Shown here piece by piece: positions 1 to 3,529 of a stretch of 6,080 bases of DNA. The position numbers and the translations under genes are program-made. Source of the DNA: Candidatus Competibacteraceae bacterium. GTDB lineage: Bacteria; Pseudomonadota; Gammaproteobacteria; Competibacterales; Competibacteraceae. The notes beneath the pieces are model-generated. The model was not told the origin of the DNA. It was given only the letters and a program-made list of their open reading frames with translations, and made no database searches. Location of the stretch: contig JAGRHK010000116.1 in assembly GCA_020444985.1 (NCBI GenBank), positions 1 through 6,080 of the forward strand, written 5' to 3'. How positions within the stretch are numbered: position 1 is the first letter of the stretch; each line of letters opens with the position of its first letter.

Positions 1-760
1 CGCCAAAGCCGCCCGCGCCACCATTAGCACTTGCTGAGAAACCACCGCTCCCGCCGCCACCGCCACCAAAACCGCCGGCACCGCCCGCAGTCCCAAGAGG
101 CGCACCTGCGCCGCCACTGCCGTTGGGGGTCGGGCTAGAACCATCTTGGCCGGGATGCAGGCCACCCCCACCCCCACCCAAAGATGCGGCTGCTCCCCCA
201 TGGCCCCCCCTGCCGCCGGCGCCACCACCGTTATCATTGAAGTTAGTTGCATTACCGCCGGCGCCGCCTTGAGCCGCGTTATTGTTGAAGGTCACGGTAT
301 CCAGGGTCACCGCCCCGCCGTTCACAAACAGTCCGCCCCCCAGACCTGCGCCGCCGCCGCCGCCGCCATTGCCTGTTCCACCGCTCCCACCCAAAGCCTG
401 GCCTTGGGCAATGGTCAGGTTTTGAAACGCCACGGTACCGCTCTCGACCCAAAAGACACGATAAGCGTTATTGCCGCTCACCGTATGGCTGTTGCCGGTC
501 ACGGTCAGATTGGTGGCGATGTTGGGCAGATAGTTGCTCAGGGTAATATCCGTCGTGATGTCGATCGTGTCGCCGGAGGATGCGCCGCTGATGCAGGCGC
601 GCAACGAGGCATCGTCTGTAGCCGTGCAGGTCGCCGCGAACAATGGCGGCGCGCTCAAACCCAGCGCACTCGCGACCGCCAGCGCCAGCGCCTTCCGTGC
701 GGGATCGATCGTGGGAGTGGCGACGGCGCGGATATTCGGTTGCAGGCGGATGATTTTCAT
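1..760 (-). CDS. Exported glycine-rich beta-helix surface protein (adhesin-like), N-terminal part
   Basis: The frame starts at the ATG at 760-758 and stays open to the left edge, giving 253 visible residues. AGGAG lies 5 nt upstream, which fixes the start. Residues 1-23 are a long, mildly basic n-region ending in ARK. Residues 24-42 (ALALAVASALGLSAPPLFA) form a hydrophobic stretch ending in a plausible signal peptidase I site before ATCTATDD. Residues 45-165 have short beta-strand/turn repeats (DTIDITTDITL, NLTVTGNSHTVSG, VAFQNLTIAQG, VTLDTVTFNNNAAQGG) typical of right-handed parallel beta-helix surface or autotransporter-like proteins, with two cysteines (45 and 56). From about residue 123 the chain is dominated by GG, GGAGG and NGG repeats that resemble mycobacterial PE-PGRS only in composition. 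The likely location is the cell surface or outside the cell. The C-terminal anchor or export domain is outside the window, so the secretion route is unknown. A sigma-28-type promoter precedes it. Export is well supported; an adhesin role is inferred. Confidence 0.85.
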   Translation of the reverse strand, partial: MKIIRLQPNIRAVATPTIDPARKALALAVASALGLSAPPLFAATCTATDDASLRACISGASSGDTIDITTDITLSNYLPNIATNLTVTGNSHTVSGNNAYRVFWVESGTVAFQNLTIAQGQALGGSGGTGNGGGGGGAGLGGGLFVNGGAVTLDTVTFNNNAAQGGAGGNATNFNDNGGGAGGRGGHGGAAASLGGGGGGLHPGQDGSSPTPNGSGGAGAPLGTAGGAGGFGGGGGGSGGFSASANGGAGGFG

Positions 761-763
761 GGG

Positions 764-784
764 AACTCCTGACGATTCAGAGTT
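764..784 (-). promoter_or_regulatory. Possible Shine-Dalgarno-sequestering hairpin, copy A
   Basis: In the transcript AACTCTGA can pair with TCAG(G)AGTT around the loop ATCG. This gives eight base pairs with one bulged G, and the right arm contains the AGGAG ribosome binding site (770-766). The folded form would hide the site until melted or displaced. The hairpin is short, so its stability is uncertain. The functional claim is inference. Confidence 0.35.
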
Positions 785-802
785 AAAGTGCAACGTTTCC
801 AG

Positions 803-829
803 ATATCGGCAGCGATCCCACAAATTTTA
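803..829 (-). promoter_or_regulatory. Sigma-28 (FliA)-type promoter for the surface-protein gene
   Basis: On the minus strand the -35 element TAAAATTT (829-822) is separated by exactly 11 nt from the -10 element GCCGATAT (810-803). The enterobacterial FliA consensus is TAAAGTTT-N11-GCCGATAA, so each box matches 7 of 8. Transcription would start near 796-797, leaving a leader of about 36 nt before the ATG at 760, a normal length. The same arrangement with the same spacing recurs at 3318-3344. What is seen is the match; use by sigma-28 is inferred from the known consensus. Confidence 0.72.
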
Positions 830-845
830 GGCGACTCACGCATTA

Positions 846-851
846 TTTATA
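846..851 (-). promoter_or_regulatory. Possible alternative sigma-70 -10 element
   Basis: TATAAA on the minus strand sits 7 nt before the conserved GTGAGTCG. Copy B has TATTAT at the matching place (3366-3361). No convincing -35 hexamer lies 16-18 nt upstream, only the conserved CCACAA-containing box. It could be a second, housekeeping start giving a leader of about 78 nt, or just an AT-rich part of the duplicated region. It is clearly weaker than the sigma-28 match. Confidence 0.25.
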
Positions 852-908
852 GTGTTTGTGGTGCATACTAAATCATATTTTTAATGGGTACCTTGGATCT
901 ACTAAGCG

Positions 909-936
909 TTGCTTTTCCTGATTCGCTATTTTTAAT
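909..936 (+). promoter_or_regulatory. Weak candidate sigma-70 promoter for the plus-strand sulfotransferase
   Basis: TTGCTT (909-914), a 16-nt spacer and TTTAAT (931-936, 5 of 6 to TATAAT) lie in an AT-rich stretch 33 nt before the ATG at 969. The -35 is poor (TTG only), so this is tentative. The 761-968 gap must hold the divergent control elements of both flanking genes. I see no sigma-28 motif facing this gene. Confidence 0.28.
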
Positions 937-968
937 AAAAATTAATCTATTCAATTGGATAGTTTATA

Positions 969-1823
969 ATGTTAAACAAAAGAATTATTTATATAACCGG
1001 GTTGCCACGAGCTGGATCAACATTGCTTTGTCAATTGCTTGATCATCACCCGGATATTTACAGCCCTGGCCACTCCTCGCCACTAGCGACGCTGCTGGAA
1101 AAAATTCGGGAATTTCTGAGCGAGTCGCCATTTTTTTTATCGCAACTGGACGTGGACTTCGACTTGGCCTATCAGCGGTTGCTGCATACCAGTCGGGGCG
1201 CGATGAACGGCTGGTTTGAGGAGACTGATAGCTTGTTTGTGGTGGACAAGAGTCGCCATTGGGTTAATTTGATCGAAACCCTGTATGTACTCGATCCGGA
1301 TTTCAAAATGCTGGTGTGCCTGCGCGATTTAACCGAGGTTTATGGGTCGGTGGAGGCGCAGCACCAGAAAACCCGGTTGCTCAATTTTCCCGACCATACC
1401 TCGCCGAACCACTACTACAGCCGCCTGGATTCCTTGTTTCAGGATGATGGCGTGATTGGCGGGCCACTGCGGGGCATTCAAAACCTGCAATATGTCGATA
1501 ATGGCGAGATTAAAAATCGGGTGTGCTACATCGAATTTGACGCATTGACGCATCAACCGCAAGAGGTGATGAACACTGTCTACGATTGGCTGGAAATGCC
1601 GCGTTTTGCCTTTAATCCGGAGAAACTGCGGGTGAAGCCGCACGAAAGCGACAGCTATTACCGTTTCAAATATCCGCATCAGACCCGTGAGCGGATCGCG
1701 CCGCTGCCGCTACACCTTGTTTCCGAACAGCTAAAGACAGAAATTTACAAGCGCTTTCCGTGGTTTTATCAAACATTTTACCCGGAGAAATATGAGGCAA
1801 TGACTCGGCAGGGCATTATTTAA
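969..1823 (+). CDS. PAPS-dependent sulfotransferase (P-loop, Sulfotransfer_3/tyrosylprotein-sulfotransferase-like)
   Basis: This 284-residue cytoplasmic protein has no signal peptide or membrane segment. It would transfer sulfate from 3'-phosphoadenylyl sulfate to an acceptor that I cannot name. The 5'-phosphosulfate-binding loop is at residues 8-28 (ITGLPRAGSTLLCQLLDHHP). VVDKSRHW (91-98) matches the 'DKSP' segment of the family. The 3'-phosphate-binding segment is at 114-130 (MLVCLRDLTEVYGSVEA), with R119 and S127 at the expected places. YIEFDAL...QEVMNTVYDWLEMP (188-211) is the usual 'YEDL...fLgl' region. The length is normal and both ends look intact. There is no clear Shine-Dalgarno before the ATG, but the next Met is far past the P-loop, so this start is the only sensible one. 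It stands alone on the plus strand and converges on a second sulfotransferase gene, overlapping it by 8 bp. A run of eight T at 1131-1138 lies in the coding sequence. Family call is firm; substrate unknown. Confidence 0.9.
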   Translation: MLNKRIIYITGLPRAGSTLLCQLLDHHPDIYSPGHSSPLATLLEKIREFLSESPFFLSQLDVDFDLAYQRLLHTSRGAMNGWFEETDSLFVVDKSRHWVNLIETLYVLDPDFKMLVCLRDLTEVYGSVEAQHQKTRLLNFPDHTSPNHYYSRLDSLFQDDGVIGGPLRGIQNLQYVDNGEIKNRVCYIEFDALTHQPQEVMNTVYDWLEMPRFAFNPEKLRVKPHESDSYYRFKYPHQTRERIAPLPLHLVSEQLKTEIYKRFPWFYQTFYPEKYEAMTRQGII

Positions 1824-2451
1824 TCGCGGGGTCATAACCAAACAACTCAAAATCTCTCTGATAATGATTGAATACGGCCATGCGCAACTCCTTATCATAA
1901 TAGTCGATATATGGTCCATGTATCGAACGGTTCACCCGAGGCAAGGTTGTAGCGCGAATACCCAGGCGAGCGCAAATCTGCGTGTAATCGCCTTGCAGTT
2001 GTTCATGGCGGGCTAAAAAATCGAGCATTATTTCCCCATTGTGGTCGCACACGAACTCATGTTGGGGACGAAACAGAATTCGTTGTTGGATGTCGGGAGC
2101 AGCGATGATGTTTTTCATGCACATCCGGGCATTTTTCTCAAATGCTTGATCTTCACGGTGGATGAAGGCGCAAAATGAGACGAAGCGGTCATAAGGATTG
2201 CGCACCACCGCAAACTTGAAATAACGACTCCATAACGCCTCGCCTAGAACCGGCTTGGCTTCCATCGCCTTAATATGGCCGGTATCTATTTTCGCTAATT
2301 CCATGAACGGCATTTTTTTCTGTACGAACAGTCCCACCTGTTCCCAGTCTTGCTTTTCATCAAGGTATCGGCGTAACGCAAAACGGATGGCATGGGTTGC
2401 CGTTTTAGGAATGGCAACAAAAATGCATTGGAGCGTGTTGGAAACAATCAT
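1816..2451 (-). CDS. Sulfotransferase family 2 (carbohydrate sulfotransferase-like)
   Basis: This 211-residue cytoplasmic protein resembles the Sulfotransfer_2 family (the HNK-1/chondroitin/heparan 2-O type and bacterial relatives), which adds sulfate from PAPS mostly to sugars. The 5'-phosphosulfate loop is at residues 10-26 (IFVAIPKTATHAIRFAL, the family's 'hIPKtAgtsi' motif). The 3'-phosphate segment is at 79-96 (KFAVVRNPYDRFVSFCAF), with R84 and S92. The C-terminal half has the family pattern PQHEF(V)...DFLARHEQLQGDYTQICARLGI (129-165) and then LPRVNRS.HGPY.DYYD...Y.RDFELFGYD. The start lies 4 nt after the stop of the upstream U32-like gene with no clear Shine-Dalgarno, so translational coupling within one operon is likely. 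Its stop overlaps the convergent sulfotransferase by 8 bp. It would be transcribed from the sigma-28-type promoter at 3318-3344. A glycan acceptor is inferred from the family only. Confidence 0.88.
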   Translation of the reverse strand: MIVSNTLQCIFVAIPKTATHAIRFALRRYLDEKQDWEQVGLFVQKKMPFMELAKIDTGHIKAMEAKPVLGEALWSRYFKFAVVRNPYDRFVSFCAFIHREDQAFEKNARMCMKNIIAAPDIQQRILFRPQHEFVCDHNGEIMLDFLARHEQLQGDYTQICARLGIRATTLPRVNRSIHGPYIDYYDKELRMAVFNHYQRDFELFGYDPAIK

Positions 2452-2455
2452 GGCA

Positions 2456-3274
2456 TTAACGGATCATGCGGATACCGGTGCTGGTCGAGATGAAAGCGGT
2501 TTTGTGCAGGGTTTTCTGACGGTAATCCAATTGCAGATGCTCATCAGGAACTGGGATGAGCTTGAATGCGGTGAACCCGGTGAATTGCTGCTGGCTCAAG
2601 TCAAAGACGGTATAACTATCCACCGCTTGGCGATTGTCCTTGTAATGACAAACCTGCTTATCCCACTGACCCTGTGTGATCATTTGCTTGGAGATATATT
2701 TATAACAGATGGGTTTTTCACAATGATATAAACACCGCGAATTGGCAAAAAGTACGATATGTTCCTTACAGTCGATGGACTGGAGAAAATCGGCATCGTC
2801 GTTGAGCATCGGGTGCAGCACCACGGAGTGATACAGATCCAGCGCTTGGTGAATTTCATCCAGGGTTTTAATCAACTTGATGACGCTGGCTTTGCGCTTA
2901 ATGCGGGGAAAGTCCTGGGCGATCCGGTGAGCTAACTGATCGTTAACGATGGCGGCGCTATTGAGTGGATGGTCCAGACGCTCAAGAGCCGGAATTGTCT
3001 TGGCATAAGCCTCTTGGTTGAAATAGTGGTTGGACAGCGTAAGCATGACGCCAATGCCTTGTGCATTCAGAGCGTCCACCTGCGGTTTGGAAAAGCTGTA
3101 CTCAACATTGCAAGGGCGTCCGCCATACAGAGGACTGCGAATCTTCATCGAGTTGAAAAACGACTCGATGCTACCGCCGCCATAAAATTTTTCCAGATAA
3201 AATTTCCAGAAATTTACCGCATTATCGACATTTTGATAATTAAATTGGCGACCAGAAATCGAGAATTTTTTCAT
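2456..3274 (-). CDS. U32-peptidase-like, Cys-motif protein of unknown function
   Basis: This 272-residue protein has no signal peptide or membrane span. I do not recognise a characterised enzyme. Residues 73-192 follow a pattern I recall from hypothetical proteins related to U32 peptidases/TIM barrels near polysaccharide loci: GIGVMLTLSNHYF (73-85), LNSAAIVNDQLAHRIAQDFP (104-123), ASVIKLIK (129-136), YHSVVLHPMLNDDADFLQSI (148-167), then IVLFANSRCLYHCEKPICYKYISKQM (173-198). The last segment has C181-x3-C185-x4-C190, with another Cys at 209, so a metal or Fe-S site is possible. The spacing differs from that of the known U32 Fe-S proteins (UbiU/UbiV, RlhA). The family link is from memory and not checked. 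AGGAG is 5 nt before the ATG, inside the shared leader copy B. It is the first gene of a two-gene operon with the sulfotransferase at 1816-2451. A role in making or modifying a surface sugar or its acceptor is plausible but only inferred from neighbours. Confidence 0.75.
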   Translation of the reverse strand: MKKFSISGRQFNYQNVDNAVNFWKFYLEKFYGGGSIESFFNSMKIRSPLYGGRPCNVEYSFSKPQVDALNAQGIGVMLTLSNHYFNQEAYAKTIPALERLDHPLNSAAIVNDQLAHRIAQDFPRIKRKASVIKLIKTLDEIHQALDLYHSVVLHPMLNDDADFLQSIDCKEHIVLFANSRCLYHCEKPICYKYISKQMITQGQWDKQVCHYKDNRQAVDSYTVFDLSQQQFTGFTAFKLIPVPDEHLQLDYRQKTLHKTAFISTSTGIRMIR

Positions 3275-3279
3275 GGCAA

Positions 3280-3295
3280 CTCCTGACAGTTCAGG
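3280..3295 (-). promoter_or_regulatory. Possible Shine-Dalgarno-sequestering hairpin, copy B
   Basis: In the transcript CCTGA pairs perfectly with TCAGG around the loop ACTG, and the right arm runs into the AGGAG site (3284-3280). It occupies the same place as the hairpin at 764-784. The right arm is identical between copies while the left arm differs but still pairs, which hints at selection for structure. Five base pairs alone are weak. Confidence 0.3.
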
Positions 3296-3317
3296 GGTGA
3301 AGCGGTAATTTTTTCAG

Positions 3318-3344
3318 GGATCGGCAGCGATCCAACAGACTTTA
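3318..3344 (-). promoter_or_regulatory. Sigma-28 (FliA)-type promoter for the U32-like/sulfotransferase operon
   Basis: The -35 element TAAAGTCT (3344-3337, 7 of 8 to TAAAGTTT) and -10 element GCCGATCC (3325-3318, 6 of 8 to GCCGATAA) are separated by exactly 11 nt. Transcription would start near 3311, about 36 nt before the ATG at 3274, the same distance as for the promoter at 803-829. The -10 is part of a perfect palindrome (3318-3333: six-base arms GGATCG/CGATCC, loop of four), probably a by-product of the conserved spacer sequence rather than a terminator. Confidence 0.68.
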
Positions 3345-3386
3345 GACGACTCACGCTAAAATAATAGCTGTCGTGCTTGTGGCGCA

Positions 3387-3529
3387 GAGTAGGCCACAGA
3401 AGTTACGCAAATGATTAGCGAGGAGGGGACGAACAGCTCTATAACCCTACATTGAGCCTGTATCCCTCAAAGTGCTGTCCACCGTCGGCTATTTGCCGTG
3501 GTGGGGATTGAGTTGGAGCGAGTGGCGTA
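3387..3529. other. Non-coding stretch between recC and leader copy B
   Basis: This is the part of the 255-bp gap that is not covered by the shared leader. It holds the stem-loop at 3479-3504 just beyond the recC stop. I see no convincing gene, tRNA or mobile-element end in it. The only small reading frame, ATG at 3411 on the plus strand, gives 14 codons without a ribosome binding site. Confidence 0.5.
3479..3504 (-). terminator. Stem-loop after recC, possible terminator
   Basis: The arms CCACC-GT-CGGC and GCCG-T-GGTGG pair as nine base pairs (5 + 4) with a small internal loop, around the loop TATTT. It begins 26 nt after the recC stop in the direction of recC transcription. No T-run follows on either strand, so it is not a textbook rho-independent terminator. 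It may act as a 3'-end protecting structure or an imperfect terminator that separates recC from the next operon. Confidence 0.35.

Larger units (their letters stand above)
761..865 (-). repeat. Shared leader, copy A (direct repeat of 3275-3386)
   Basis: The whole non-coding leader of the surface-protein gene is similar to the leader of the U32-like gene, in the same orientation and at the same distance from the start codon. From the shared GTGAGTCG to the ATG it is 82 nt here and 83 nt in copy B, with identity of roughly three quarters by hand alignment. Identical blocks are GCGTGAGTCG, CTAAA, GGATCGCTGCCGAT and GTCAGGAGTT. Similarity continues upstream into a TGCACCACAAACAC box (852-865; 12 of 14 bases match copy B). 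It stops abruptly inside the coding regions, where the proteins are unrelated. Confidence 0.85.
3275..3386 (-). repeat. Shared leader, copy B (direct repeat of 761-865)
   Basis: This is the counterpart of copy A, in the same orientation, ending immediately at the ATG of the U32-like gene. Shared blocks are the TGCGCCACAAGCAC box (3386-3373), an AT-rich TATTAT (3366-3361), GCGTGAGTCG, CTAAAG, GGATCGCTGCCGAT (3333-3320) and GTCAGGAGTT. Relative to copy A there is a 6-nt insertion (GACAGC) between the upstream box and TATTAT and a 1-nt length difference nearer the gene. The two copies bracket about 2.4 kb that contains both sulfotransferases and the U32-like gene. Confidence 0.85.

Noticed and set aside
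1..760. Mycobacterial PE-PGRS gene
   Set aside because: There is no PE domain. The N-terminus is a Sec signal peptide followed by beta-helix repeats, and the recC neighbour fits Gammaproteobacteria; the likeness is compositional.
146..772. Long open frame on the plus strand
   Set aside because: It is codon-for-codon antisense to the Gly-rich surface protein. Its open length follows from the GC-rich Gly/Ala codons, its product is an Ala/Arg-rich sequence without domains, and it ends inside the shared leader.
965..970. Perfect TATAAT on the plus strand
   Set aside because: It overlaps the ATG at 969 of the sulfotransferase, so it cannot be that gene's -10 unless the start is wrong, and no other start keeps the P-loop.
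2255..2731. Plus-strand open frame across the sulfotransferase/U32-like junction
   Set aside because: It is antisense to two recognisable proteins, spans their junction and shows no family motif or ribosome binding site.
3318..3333. Perfect 6-bp inverted repeat GGATCG-N4-CGATCC as a terminator or operator
   Set aside because: It overlaps the sigma-28 -10 and spacer, has no T-run, and in the other leader copy the outer pairs are broken (GCCGATAT), so the sequence rather than the stem is conserved.
761..3386. Leader repeats as ends of an insertion sequence or transposon
   Set aside because: They are direct rather than inverted, contain promoters and ribosome binding sites, and no transposase or target duplication is visible.
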